NCBI GenBank assembly: GCA_934613165.1
Contig: CAKTSW010000079.1
Location: forward strand, 1-6,600
Source of the DNA: an uncultured Ellagibacter sp.
GTDB taxonomy: Bacteria > Actinomycetota > Coriobacteriia > Coriobacteriales > Eggerthellaceae
Direction of reading: 5' to 3'
Length of the DNA: 6,600 bases
A model generated the notes under the pieces. It saw only the letters and a list, made by a program, of their open reading frames with translations, was not told where the DNA came from and searched no databases. Both the position numbers and the translations under genes were made by a program. How positions within the stretch are numbered: position 1 is the first letter of the stretch; each line of letters starts with the position of its first letter. Below are positions 1-5,999 of the stretch, piece by piece.

Positions 1-1211
1 GGGTAGGACTCGGGCATGAGCGGCTGGACGCCCGTGATGGCGTAGTTCAGAGCGAAGCCGAACAGCAGCATGAGCACCGTGCACAGGACGATGTTGTTCG
101 GGGCGACGAAGAACGAGCAGAGGAGGATGGCGACGATGCAGAAGATCCACGCGAAGAGGAGGTTCTTCTTGCGGCCGACCTTGTCGGCGACGAAGCCGAC
201 CGTGATGTTCGAGATGATCGCCGCGAAGTTGTTCCACGTCTGGAGGTTGATCGAGTCGGCCTTCGAGTAGCCGACGCCCTGGAACCAGGTCGGGATCCAT
301 GCGTTCATGCCGTAGACGCAGAACTGGCCGACGAACTGGAGCGCCCACACCGCGCACGTCGCGACGATGAACTTGTTGGAAAACAGCACGTTCACCGACG
401 TTTTCTCGGGGCGCGGGGGAATGATGAGGCACTCCGGGTCGCGCTCGGTCACCGTGCCGAGAGTGCGCTGCTCGATGCCCGCAAGAGCCTCGACCGCTTC
501 CTTCTTGCGGCCGCAGTTCGCGTACCAATGAGGAGTCTCGTGCATGACGAAATGCAGGATGATACCGTAAATCATGGGAATCGCGCCGATGATGTAGCAC
601 AAGCGCCAGTTCGCATACGCCACGGTGGTCGCGCCGGTTGCCGCATCGGTCAGCGTCATCTCCTCGGTGAAGCCCGGGATGATCGCATGGTCAACGCCGC
701 AGATGGCGTTGGACGCAAGGCCGGCGACGACCCAGCCCATGACCATGAACGCCTGGCCGGCCGTCACGAACACGCCGCGATGGCTCGAGGGCATCGTCTC
801 GGAAAACACCGTGATGACGATGGGAATGCAGGAGCCGACGCCGAGGCCGGCGATGAGGCGGAACACCGCGAAGAACGGGACGTTCATCGAGAACGCCTGG
901 GGCAGCGTGAACAGCCCGTAGAAGATGACGGCGATGGTGAGCATCTTCTTACGGCCGATCCTGTCGGACAGAATACCGCCGCAGGCTCCGCCGATGACCA
1001 TGCCGAGCAGGCCCCACGTGGTGAGGGACCCCATTGCAGCGCCGGACACGCCGAACGACGCCGCCAAGTACGTGTTGGTCGAATTAACGATCATGAAATC
1101 ATAGCCGTCGAATATCATCGCACATGCCAGGAGCACGAAGATGCGCCAAGTATGTCCGTTGAGACCGAACGAGTCGATGACCTCGGAAACGGTGAACTCT
1201 TTACCGTTCAT
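1..1211 (-). CDS. MFS transporter, aromatic acid:H+ symporter / sugar-porter type (3' end outside window)
   Basis: This is an inner-membrane secondary carrier, probably a proton symporter for a small organic acid or aromatic compound; the substrate cannot be read from the sequence. The frame is open through 403 visible codons. After a short cytoplasmic N-terminus comes an FDGYDF segment (D35-G-Y-D38) in helix 1, typical of the aromatic acid:H+ symporter group. Motif A, GGILSDRIGRKK, lies at residues 78-89 between helices 2 and 3, and its second-half counterpart GFVADKVGRKK at 339-349. HETPHWY follows helix 6, and the visible part ends at LMPESYP, the usual PE.YP segment near helices 10-11. 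About ten of twelve helices are therefore present and the C-terminus lies left of base 1. The loop between helices 5 and 6 is longer than usual. The ATG start is supported by GAAGGGG at 1219-1225, 7 bases upstream. The gene is divergent from the TetR gene, its likely regulator. Family is secure; substrate is unknown. Confidence 0.93.
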   Translation of the reverse strand, partial: MNGKEFTVSEVIDSFGLNGHTWRIFVLLACAMIFDGYDFMIVNSTNTYLAASFGVSGAAMGSLTTWGLLGMVIGGACGGILSDRIGRKKMLTIAVIFYGLFTLPQAFSMNVPFFAVFRLIAGLGVGSCIPIVITVFSETMPSSHRGVFVTAGQAFMVMGWVVAGLASNAICGVDHAIIPGFTEEMTLTDAATGATTVAYANWRLCYIIGAIPMIYGIILHFVMHETPHWYANCGRKKEAVEALAGIEQRTLGTVTERDPECLIIPPRPEKTSVNVLFSNKFIVATCAVWALQFVGQFCVYGMNAWIPTWFQGVGYSKADSINLQTWNNFAAIISNITVGFVADKVGRKKNLLFAWIFCIVAILLCSFFVAPNNIVLCTVLMLLFGFALNYAITGVQPLMPESY

Positions 1212-1267
1212 CGAATCACCCCTTCTTTTTACAAGTAAGCAAAGTAAAAATGGGGCATGGAGAGTTT

Positions 1268-1465
1268 TCAGATGTCCTGCCAGGGAATTTGATTGCTGCG
1301 CGGGATGCGGGTCTCCTTGCCCGAGACCTCCGCAGCCCGCATCTCCATGTAGTGCCCGATTGAAGGCCCGCATGCCGTCTGCGCCTTCGAGGCATCCCCA
1401 ACGCCTCGCTTAATGGATCGGCGCGAAACCAGCGCGGCCCCTATCCCTCCTTTCCCCTTTCGCAT
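1268..1465 (-). pseudogene. Possible remnant 3' end of a lost gene, or spurious ORF
   Basis: A minus-strand frame is open for about 70 codons and ends in TGA at 1268-1270. Its last ~27 codons (YMEMRAAEVSGKETRIPRSNQIPWQDI) strongly favour G or C in the third position and read like the C-terminus of a real protein. The N-terminal part (MRKGKGGIGAALVSRR...) does not look protein-like, and the ATG at 1465 has only a weak AGGGG about 11 bases upstream. It sits on the same strand as, and just upstream of, the MFS gene. One reading is that an upstream operon gene was deleted and only its tail remains. I do not recognise the family, and a chance open frame in GC-rich DNA is the main alternative. Confidence 0.2.
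1304..1343. repeat. Inverted repeat / hairpin in divergent intergenic region
   Basis: GATGCGGG (1304-1311) and CCCGCATC (1336-1343) are perfect 8-base arms. Inside them GGTCTC (1310-1315) and GAGACC (1323-1328) can pair around a 7-base loop, giving a long hairpin with a bulge on one side. No T-run follows on either strand, so it is not a standard intrinsic terminator. It overlaps the possible gene remnant, so it may simply be coding-derived. Confidence 0.4.
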
Positions 1466-1523
1466 TCGTGCACTGTCCCCTTTTCGTCACAGATTATTCA
1501 TTTCCCCGCCATCGCTGAAAACA

Positions 1524-1542
1524 GTCAGAACGTGAAACTGAC
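1524..1542. promoter_or_regulatory. Candidate operator for the TetR-family regulator
   Basis: GTCAG (1524-1528) and CTGAC (1538-1542) form an imperfect 19-base palindrome with a 9-base centre. It lies 76-94 bases upstream of the tetR-type start, within the shared divergent region. TetR dimers commonly bind imperfect palindromes of about this size in such positions. The assignment rests only on symmetry and location. Confidence 0.3.
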
Positions 1543-1617
1543 CATCAATCTATCCAGACATTCGCGATTTATGCCCAAGTTTCTTGCTAGACTCTTCTAA
1601 AGGGGAAAGGAGCTTGA

Positions 1618-2283
1618 ATGGCCGCTCAGAACACCAAGCAAGAAATCGTCTCCGCATTCGTGGACATGGCGAAGAAGAGCTCGCTTCGAAAAGTGCGCAT
1701 CGCGGTGCTCATCGACGAGGTCGGCATCAATCGCAATACGTTCTACTACCACTTCGCGAACAAATACGAGGTCGCGCTTTACAAGTTCCGCACCGATCTG
1801 GCCAGAGAGCTTTCCCGAAGGTTCGACGAGGGTGAATTGCTCTACGCCCCCGTAGCGCACGACCCGTCGGCAGAACGGCTTCCCTTCTACGTCCATGTCG
1901 AGATCGGAGCCCATACGCTCGACTTTTCAGGATTCTACCGGGCGCTCGTCACATGCGTTCGAAGCGACGAGGCGTTTTACCGCAAGGTCTTCACCGTGAG
2001 CGAGCCTGAGTTCAACACCCTCTTCGTGGAGTTGTACGGGCCTGCGGTCAAGGCGGATGTGCGCTTCATCCTAGGAGGTCGCTATCTGCCCGACGCAACA
2101 TTCGATTTCATCTCGATGCTGCTGACGGAGCACCTTGCGAACATCCTTCAATACGTCCTTTCCCATCCGAAGGAGATAGACGATCTTCTCGACGACAAGA
2201 TCAACCCTTTCTGGAACCTGCCTTACGAAGCATTGACCTACGGACTGCAAACCCACCCCGTCAATCGGCTGCGGAGGAAGTAG
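1618..2283 (+). CDS. TetR/AcrR-family transcriptional regulator
   Basis: This is a one-component, ligand-responsive DNA-binding regulator of 221 residues, within the usual family length. The N-terminal TetR helix-turn-helix covers about residues 7-50. Its second half, VLIDEVGINRNTFYYHFANKYE (V30-E51), contains the family's characteristic recognition helix followed by FYYHF and K49-Y50. The remaining ~170 residues form the helical ligand-binding and dimerisation domain, which is too variable to name a ligand. The ATG start is well supported by AAAGGAG at 1606-1612 with a 5-base spacer. The gene is transcribed away from the MFS transporter at 1-1211, the classic arrangement for local repression, so it probably controls that transporter and possibly itself. 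It converges on the DUF4143 ATPase gene, and nothing suggests a link between them. Family assignment is firm; target and ligand are inferred or unknown. Confidence 0.93.
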   Translation: MAAQNTKQEIVSAFVDMAKKSSLRKVRIAVLIDEVGINRNTFYYHFANKYEVALYKFRTDLARELSRRFDEGELLYAPVAHDPSAERLPFYVHVEIGAHTLDFSGFYRALVTCVRSDEAFYRKVFTVSEPEFNTLFVELYGPAVKADVRFILGGRYLPDATFDFISMLLTEHLANILQYVLSHPKEIDDLLDDKINPFWNLPYEALTYGLQTHPVNRLRRK

Positions 2284-2497
2284 GGGCGGGCTGCCGGAAC
2301 AGAGGTAAGCGTACAGCCCGTGTATGCGTCGAACGGACGGTTTCTCGTTTTCGTCAATCGGGTCCATTAAGAAGCTCTCAGCTCTCGGCACAAAACGACT
2401 CCGAAGATCCTCACCAAAACAGAGCGCTCCATCGGACAGCGATGCGAGGGCGTCGGCGTTTCTATGCGGGTCGGTTCGAAGCGGACGGGCGGACGAA
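2284..2497. other. Convergent intergenic gap, no strong terminator
   Basis: The TetR-type gene and the ATPase gene end facing each other here. The only clear structure is CGGGCTG (2287-2293) with CAGCCCG (2314-2320): 7-base arms around a 20-base loop, just after the TetR stop codon. No T-run follows it, so it is at best a weak or Rho-assisted terminator. A minus-strand open frame crosses the gap but continues into the TetR gene and has no family features. I see no RNA gene here. Confidence 0.5.
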
Positions 2498-3772
2498 TCA
2501 CCTCCCCAAACAGGCAAGAGGGACGACATGGACCCCGTCGGGCCTGGTGTAGGCATAGCGGCCCCCCGTCAGGACCATGAGGAAGGCGGGCTCGCCCGTG
2601 GCCTTGGCGTCGACCTTCTCCGCGAGGACAAGGAGATGCCGCGCGCCCTCGTCAATGCGGGAGTCGCCGCCAAGCTTCACCTCGGCCGCCGCCCATCGGC
2701 CGTTCGGCAGCCTGAGCACGGCATCGGCCTCGAGACCGCCCTTGTCGCGGTAGTGGTAGACGCCGCCGCCCATGGCGCGCATGTAGACGCGCAGGTCGCG
2801 CACGCAGAGCGATTCGAACAGGAAGCCCATGGTGCGCAGGTCGCCGAGCAGGCAGTCCGCGTCAGCCTCCATCGCCGCCGCAGCGATGGAGGGGTCGCAC
2901 ATATGCCACACCGGCGACGAGCGCAGGGGGGTCCTCGACCTCAGGGTCGGCGCCCATGCCCTGGACTCCTCGACCACGAACATGCGGCGAAGCGCGCTCA
3001 GGTACGTCCGCAGCGTTGGCTCGCTCATGCCGACGCCGACGTCGCGGACGTCGGCGAGCACGGCGGCATTGGAGGCTTCCTGCGCCGTTCGTCTCGCGAG
3101 CGATCGCAGCAGCGCACGCACCCTGTCAGGGTCGACCGCCGCCCCCGCTGCCTCCCCGACGTCTGACTCGCACAAGGCATCGACGTAGTCGATCGCCACA
3201 CCGCAATCGAGGGCATCGTGCGCGATGGGAGCAGGCCAGCCGCCGGCGCAAATGAGCTCAGCGTAGCGCTCTATCCCCACATGCGACGCCCCCTCGACGT
3301 CGCATGCGCCCGCAAACAGGCCCGACAGGCTCACCTCCGCCGTGGACTCGCCCGACTCCTCGAGGGTCATCGGGTCCATGTCGACCCTGGCGATGCGGCC
3401 GGTACCCGTGTGCACCGGCCCCTTGCCGGCGCCGAAGCCCTTGGGCGTCGAGGACCCGGTGAGCAGGAACTGTCCAGGTGCGCCGCCAACCCTATCGACC
3501 TCGCTCACCACCGCATCCCAAAGCGCCGGGGCGACCTGCCACTCGTCGACGAGGCGGGGCCTGGCGCCCCTGAGGAGCAAAGACGGTTTGACGACCGCCG
3601 CCTCCATGTTCGATTCGTATCCGTCTGGGTCGCGCATGAATAGCGCGCTCGCTGCGTGCTGCTCGCAGGTCGAGGTCTTCCCGCACCACTTCGGGCCCCG
3701 TACGAGTACGGCACCAGCACGGGAAAGCTTGTCGGCAACCTGTGCGTCGACGATTCTGGGCATGTATTCCAT
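2498..3772 (-). CDS. AAA_14 / DUF4143 family ATP-binding protein
   Basis: This full-length 424-residue protein belongs to a widespread family of orphan cytoplasmic ATPases whose role is unresolved. The AAA-type P-loop domain comes first: Walker A GPKWCGKT (G26-T33), Walker B-like RLVDEWQ (73-79, D76-E77), a sensor-like LLTGSST (103-109), and RIARVDMDPMTLEES with R126 in the usual arginine position. GGWP (177-180) is the conserved turn of the family. A winged-helix segment follows (about 216-273; SEPTLRTYLSALRRMFVVEESRAW at 250-273). The C-terminal DUF4143 domain shows a PD-(D/E)xK-like core: FE320SL, EAD350, AE364VK366. Nuclease activity is not established for the family. The first ATG is chosen because GGAG lies 7 bases upstream; a second ATG at codon 4 is less well placed. 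The gene is monocistronic, noticeably GC-richer than its promoter region, and preceded by a tandem-repeat array. That fits a laterally acquired unit, but this is inference. Confidence 0.92.
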   Translation of the reverse strand: MEYMPRIVDAQVADKLSRAGAVLVRGPKWCGKTSTCEQHAASALFMRDPDGYESNMEAAVVKPSLLLRGARPRLVDEWQVAPALWDAVVSEVDRVGGAPGQFLLTGSSTPKGFGAGKGPVHTGTGRIARVDMDPMTLEESGESTAEVSLSGLFAGACDVEGASHVGIERYAELICAGGWPAPIAHDALDCGVAIDYVDALCESDVGEAAGAAVDPDRVRALLRSLARRTAQEASNAAVLADVRDVGVGMSEPTLRTYLSALRRMFVVEESRAWAPTLRSRTPLRSSPVWHMCDPSIAAAAMEADADCLLGDLRTMGFLFESLCVRDLRVYMRAMGGGVYHYRDKGGLEADAVLRLPNGRWAAAEVKLGGDSRIDEGARHLLVLAEKVDAKATGEPAFLMVLTGGRYAYTRPDGVHVVPLACLGR

Positions 3773-3803
3773 GGGCCTTCTCCATTCGCTCTTCTATGGC
3801 CCA

Positions 3804-3812
3804 ATCATATCA
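3804..3812 (-). promoter_or_regulatory. Extended -10 promoter of the DUF4143 ATPase gene
   Basis: On the minus strand TATGAT (bases 3809 to 3804) matches TATAAT at five of six positions and is preceded by TGA, giving the TGn extended -10 motif. No TTGACA-like hexamer lies 17 bases upstream; that position is occupied by the repeat array, as expected for a promoter that relies on an extended -10 or on a bound factor. Transcription would start near 3797, leaving a leader of about 25 bases before the ATG. Confidence 0.5.
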
Positions 3813-3813
3813 T

Positions 3814-3905
3814 TTTCGGGTTTGGCGGGATTTTGTTTTCGTGTTTGGCGGTAATTCACTTTCGGGTTTGGCGGGATTTTGTTTTCGTGTTTGGCTATTA
3901 TGATG
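3814..3905. repeat. Four tandem 23-base repeats (A-B-A-B') abutting the ATPase promoter
   Basis: Units start at 3814, 3837, 3860 and 3883, exactly 23 bases apart. All four share the 13-base core TTTCGKGTTTGGC (K = G in units 1 and 3, T in units 2 and 4). Units 1 and 3 are identical over all 23 bases. Units 2 and 4 share the core, then unit 4 diverges after 3895, so a 36-base block (3814-3849) recurs exactly at 3860-3895. On the sense strand of the ATPase gene the core reads GCCAAACMCGAAA. The array begins two bases from the extended -10, the position of an operator or activator-site array. A period of 23 bases is close to two helical turns, so bound proteins would lie on nearly the same face. 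Function is inferred from position and periodicity. Confidence 0.9.
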
Positions 3906-4085
3906 CCGTTTCCATCTTCATGAGAACTTTCGGGCTTCCCTTGTCCCGCAATCCGCTTGATGGAAACCTATTGCACGGTGGCATCAGTAGGCGCATCAAG
4001 ATGCGCCTTAGTCTTCGACTCGTCGCCACCGTATACGGAAAGCAATGGATTGTGACGAGAAGCGCCATGCAGCGAGAATATGGCG
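3901..4085. other. Cluster of inverted repeats, possible structured RNA or DNA element
   Basis: Perfect pairs seen here are: TGATGCC (3901-3907) with GGCATCA (3980-3986); GTTTCCATC (3908-3916) with GATGGAAAC (3959-3967); ACGGTGGC (3975-3982) with GCCACCGT (4025-4032); a compact hairpin AGGCGCAT-CAAG-ATGCGCCT (3989-4008); the palindrome CCGTATACGG (4029-4038); and CGCCAT (4063-4068) with ATGGCG (4080-4085). The first and third pairs compete for bases 3980-3982, so two alternative folds are possible. The first two pairs together make a 16-base left arm facing a right arm with a 12-base bulge. No known RNA family consensus is recognisable, and neither strand has an evident promoter or terminator for it. 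Confidence 0.45.
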
Positions 4086-4103
4086 ATCCCGTTTCCTCAT
4101 AAC

Positions 4104-4123
4104 AAAAAAGAGTTGCGGACGCA
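4104..4123 (-). terminator. Weak intrinsic terminator candidate after the MFS gene
   Basis: Just downstream of the MFS stop codon the minus strand reads TGCG-TC-CGCA, then ACTC and six T residues (4109-4104). The T-run is good but the stem is only three to four pairs, extended slightly by flanking GT/AC with a bulge. It may end the hydrolase-membrane protein-MFS operon, with low certainty. Confidence 0.25.
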
Positions 4124-4136
4124 GGTAACACATTTT

Positions 4137-5351
4137 TCAAACAAATTTGCAGAACGCAAGCGCGATGACGCCAACCATGCTTATCACCGAGATCACGACA
4201 GCGCAGAACACCCACTCTGTCATCGCCGGGCCAAGCAACATCGGCACAAGGAACGACCCGAGAAACTCTCCTAGGCTCTGCACCAACATAAATAGCCCCA
4301 CCATCGCCGGCATCAGAGCTTTGCTCCCGGCAATCTGCGGCAATGCCGTAAGAGATAAAACGGGAACGCCATAACCGACAAGTCCCATAAGGAATGCGCC
4401 GACCCACAGAAGAGGCCCCGACTGCGTCATCATCAAGAACGTCGCCGGAACCGACATCGCGAGCGCGATCAGGTAAAACGGCTTCGTCTTCCCCGTCTTG
4501 TCGGCAAGCCTGCCGAACAAGGGCGACGAAGCGATGGCGAGCAAACCGGGTAATGAGCTCGCGAACCCCGAAAGCGATGCGCCCATCCCCATCTGCTGTA
4601 AGAAGGTCGGGGTGTAGCTAAGAACGGCAAGGATCTCGACATTGAACACGAGGTAAGCGAAAAGAAAGAGCAGCGAGCGCATCTTCAGGAGGGACAGGTA
4701 CTCTTTAAGGCCAACCTTCTCATCGCCTGAAGACGCCTTTCCTCCCTCTCCGATGGGCTTCATCTTCCGCATATACAGCGCAAGCACGGCGGCAGAGGCA
4801 ACGGCGAACGCCGCGTAAAGCAACCACGTTCCCGTCAAGCCGAGCGCATCGAGCACGACTGGCGTTGCCGTCGATCCGATAACCGAGCCAAAGCAGATCC
4901 AAAGCGCCCATATCCCGTTCGCGGTACCTTGATTACCTGAAGAGACATATTTCTCGATGCAGAGCGGCGCCGCGACGGTGATGAGAACGAAAGCGATTCC
5001 CTCGACGAGACGAGACGCAATCAATACGAGCGACGTGCCCGCCAGAGCGCCGATGACGCTGCCGAGGACGACGACTCCGCAACCAAGCATCAAAACACCC
5101 TTCGGTCCGACTCTTTTCACGAGGGACCCTGCAGGTATCGAAAGGAATATCCCGACCGCCGTGAACACAGACATGAGAAGAGACCCCGCAGAAGAGGTCA
5201 TCCCATAGCCGGACATGATCGGCCCAAGAATGCTAGGAACCTTGTATTGAATCGTGGTGATCGCCGTCCCCATGATGAGAAGCAGGATGCTGAAAACCAG
5301 GTAGTTTCCTGAATGGGAAAGAGCCCCGACTTCCCCGTCGATTTTCTTCAT
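4137..5351 (-). CDS. MFS transporter (CynX/NimT-like)
   Basis: This is a complete inner-membrane carrier of 404 residues with the twelve-helix MFS pattern: six helices, a charged cytoplasmic loop (about K196-K220), then six more. The first motif A is a variant, GSLVKRVGPK (75-84), with lysine replacing the usual aspartate. The second-half copy GRLADKTGK (280-288) is standard. SRLVEG around residue 114 corresponds to motif B in helix 4. The helix 1 start (TTIQYKVPSILGPI) and overall length resemble carriers of small anions and drugs such as the CynX/NimT group; the substrate is not determinable. It is the last gene of a probable operon with the four-helix membrane protein (107-base gap) and the C-N hydrolase, so it may import the hydrolase's substrate or export its product. 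I take ATG at 5351 as the start; an in-frame GTG two codons upstream overlaps the ribosome binding site. Confidence 0.93.
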   Translation of the reverse strand: MKKIDGEVGALSHSGNYLVFSILLLIMGTAITTIQYKVPSILGPIMSGYGMTSSAGSLLMSVFTAVGIFLSIPAGSLVKRVGPKGVLMLGCGVVVLGSVIGALAGTSLVLIASRLVEGIAFVLITVAAPLCIEKYVSSGNQGTANGIWALWICFGSVIGSTATPVVLDALGLTGTWLLYAAFAVASAAVLALYMRKMKPIGEGGKASSGDEKVGLKEYLSLLKMRSLLFLFAYLVFNVEILAVLSYTPTFLQQMGMGASLSGFASSLPGLLAIASSPLFGRLADKTGKTKPFYLIALAMSVPATFLMMTQSGPLLWVGAFLMGLVGYGVPVLSLTALPQIAGSKALMPAMVGLFMLVQSLGEFLGSFLVPMLLGPAMTEWVFCAVVISVISMVGVIALAFCKFV

Positions 5352-5356
5352 TTTCA

Positions 5357-5360
5357 CTCC
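5357..5360 (-). promoter_or_regulatory. Ribosome binding site that decides the MFS start
   Basis: GGAG on the minus strand lies 5 bases before ATG 5351, a normal spacing. The in-frame GTG at 5357-5355 uses the last G of this GGAG, so it cannot serve as start with the same site and has no other site upstream. Confidence 0.6.
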
Positions 5361-5370
5361 ATTGATAAGA

Positions 5371-5400
5371 ATGCGCCCGCCGAACGAAAGGCAGGCGCAT
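5371..5400 (-). terminator. Intercistronic hairpin upstream of the MFS gene (attenuator or weak terminator)
   Basis: ATGCGCC (5371-5377) pairs with GGCGCAT (5394-5400). After one C-A mismatch, GCC (5379-5381) pairs with GGC (5390-5392) around an 8-base loop. In the minus-strand transcript the stem is followed by TCTTATC, only moderately T-rich, so complete termination is doubtful. Its position between membrane-protein and MFS genes suits partial termination or mRNA processing that would give the two genes different expression. Confidence 0.35.
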
Positions 5401-5445
5401 ATCGATTTTCCTGTCCAAACCGAATGAGAAGCGAACCGCTCTTCC

Positions 5446-5461
5446 TAGCGCGACGGCGCTA
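5446..5461 (-). other. Hairpin at the stop codon of the membrane-protein gene
   Basis: TAGCGC (5446-5451) and GCGCTA (5456-5461) are perfect 6-base arms around the four-base loop GACG, and the right arm includes the TAG stop codon (minus strand). No T-run follows on the minus strand. A second short stem (AGCG/CGCT) lies just downstream in the transcript, so the 107-base gap holds up to three hairpins. Confidence 0.35.
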
Positions 5462-5968
5462 CTTCTCGGGCGCAGACGCCGTCTTCGGGTCGAATCCGCT
5501 GATAGCAGCGGCAGCCTTCATGGCAAGCGGAAGGCTTATGAGCTCGACGACGTATCCGCTTACGATGAGGAAGGGATACACCATGGTCCACGAAGCGATT
5601 GTGCCAGCCATACCGACTGTTTGTACGTTGTTAAGCCAGGTGCAGATAAAACTGATCGACGTGATCATCACAAAGGCCAAGACGGCGACGCTTACGAAAT
5701 GGGCACCGACCTTGTTCTTGATATGCAGCGCCGAGGCAAGCTTGTTCCCCCACGCGAGAGCGGGAACGAAATCGCCAATGAACATACCGACGCAGAAGCT
5801 TTCGACAAGCGATACGAAGAAACCGAGCGGGGTGAGAATGGGCAGCGCTTCGTTGCCCGGAACATGCTGTACCGTCCAGAGAACGTAGAAGCTCAAGATA
5901 GCGCACATGATGATATTCATGATGCAGTTCACGATGCGACCGAAGCCGGCAGGACCCTTGAAAGTCAT
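5459..5968 (-). CDS. Small four-helix membrane protein, DUF2798-like
   Basis: This 169-residue protein is almost entirely hydrophobic, with four predicted membrane helices at about residues 12-34, 47-72, 90-113 and 120-148 and a short polar C-tail. It appears to consist of two similar halves (about 10-80 and 88-155). Each has a helix followed by a polar turn, a tryptophan-containing stretch and a second helix leading to a small-residue end; this pattern resembles DUF2798-type two-helix units. That assignment is by eye and tentative, and no enzymatic residues are evident. The ATG start is well supported by AAGGAG (5974-5979) with a 5-base spacer. It follows the C-N hydrolase gene by 30 bases and precedes the MFS gene by 107, so it is probably co-transcribed with both. 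It may be an accessory membrane component of the same uptake or export pathway. The function is unknown. Confidence 0.8.
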   Translation of the reverse strand: MTFKGPAGFGRIVNCIMNIIMCAILSFYVLWTVQHVPGNEALPILTPLGFFVSLVESFCVGMFIGDFVPALAWGNKLASALHIKNKVGAHFVSVAVLAFVMITSISFICTWLNNVQTVGMAGTIASWTMVYPFLIVSGYVVELISLPLAMKAAAAISGFDPKTASAPEK

Positions 5969-5999
5969 GATTTCTCCTTAGGTGAGTGCGATTAGATTG

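Larger units (their letters stand above)
1212..1617. other. Divergent intergenic region between MFS gene and tetR-type gene
   Basis: These 406 bases separate two divergent start codons and must hold both promoters, but I could not fix a convincing -35/-10 pair for either. Visible items are: the MFS ribosome binding site (1219-1225); TTACTT repeated twice nine bases apart on the minus strand, just upstream of that site; a possible decayed coding end (1268-1465, minus); a hairpin (1304-1343); two near-copies of TCCCCTTTCG starting at 1453 and 1476; and an imperfect palindrome at 1524-1542. The tetR-type gene has its ribosome binding site AAAGGAG at 1606-1612, 5 bases before its ATG. Confidence 0.6.
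3773..4136. other. 364-base AT-rich intergenic region with repeats and inverted repeats
   Basis: This stretch lies upstream of the ATPase gene and downstream of the MFS gene that ends at 4137. It contains the ATPase promoter and repeat array (3804-3905), a cluster of inverted repeats (3901-4085) and a weak terminator candidate for the MFS operon (4104-4123). Open frames across it lack a ribosome binding site or family features, so I call no protein here. Confidence 0.6.

Noticed and set aside
528..1238. Long plus-strand open frame (236 codons) opposite the MFS gene
   Set aside because: It is antisense to a clear MFS gene with intact motifs, and its product is a low-complexity, Arg/Asp/His-rich shadow typical of GC-rich DNA.
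1589..1594. TAGACT as -10 box of the TetR-type gene
   Set aside because: No acceptable -35 hexamer lies 16-18 bases upstream and there is no TGn extension, so it is not strong enough to annotate.
2466..2486. GGTTCGAA resembling a tRNA T-loop
   Set aside because: The flanking five-base segments do not pair as a T-stem, and no acceptor, D or anticodon arm can be built around it.
2071..2556. Minus-strand open frame of 161 codons across the TetR-type gene end and the convergent gap
   Set aside because: It overlaps two well-supported genes, has no ribosome binding site and no recognisable domain.
3814..3905. Short CRISPR array
   Set aside because: The repeats are directly tandem at 23 bases with conserved 'spacer' sequence, no unique spacers, and no cas genes nearby.
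4020..4085. Signal recognition particle or other housekeeping small RNA (CGGAAAGCA reminiscent of the SRP core)
   Set aside because: The conserved SRP apical motif and the long rod-like helix are not present.
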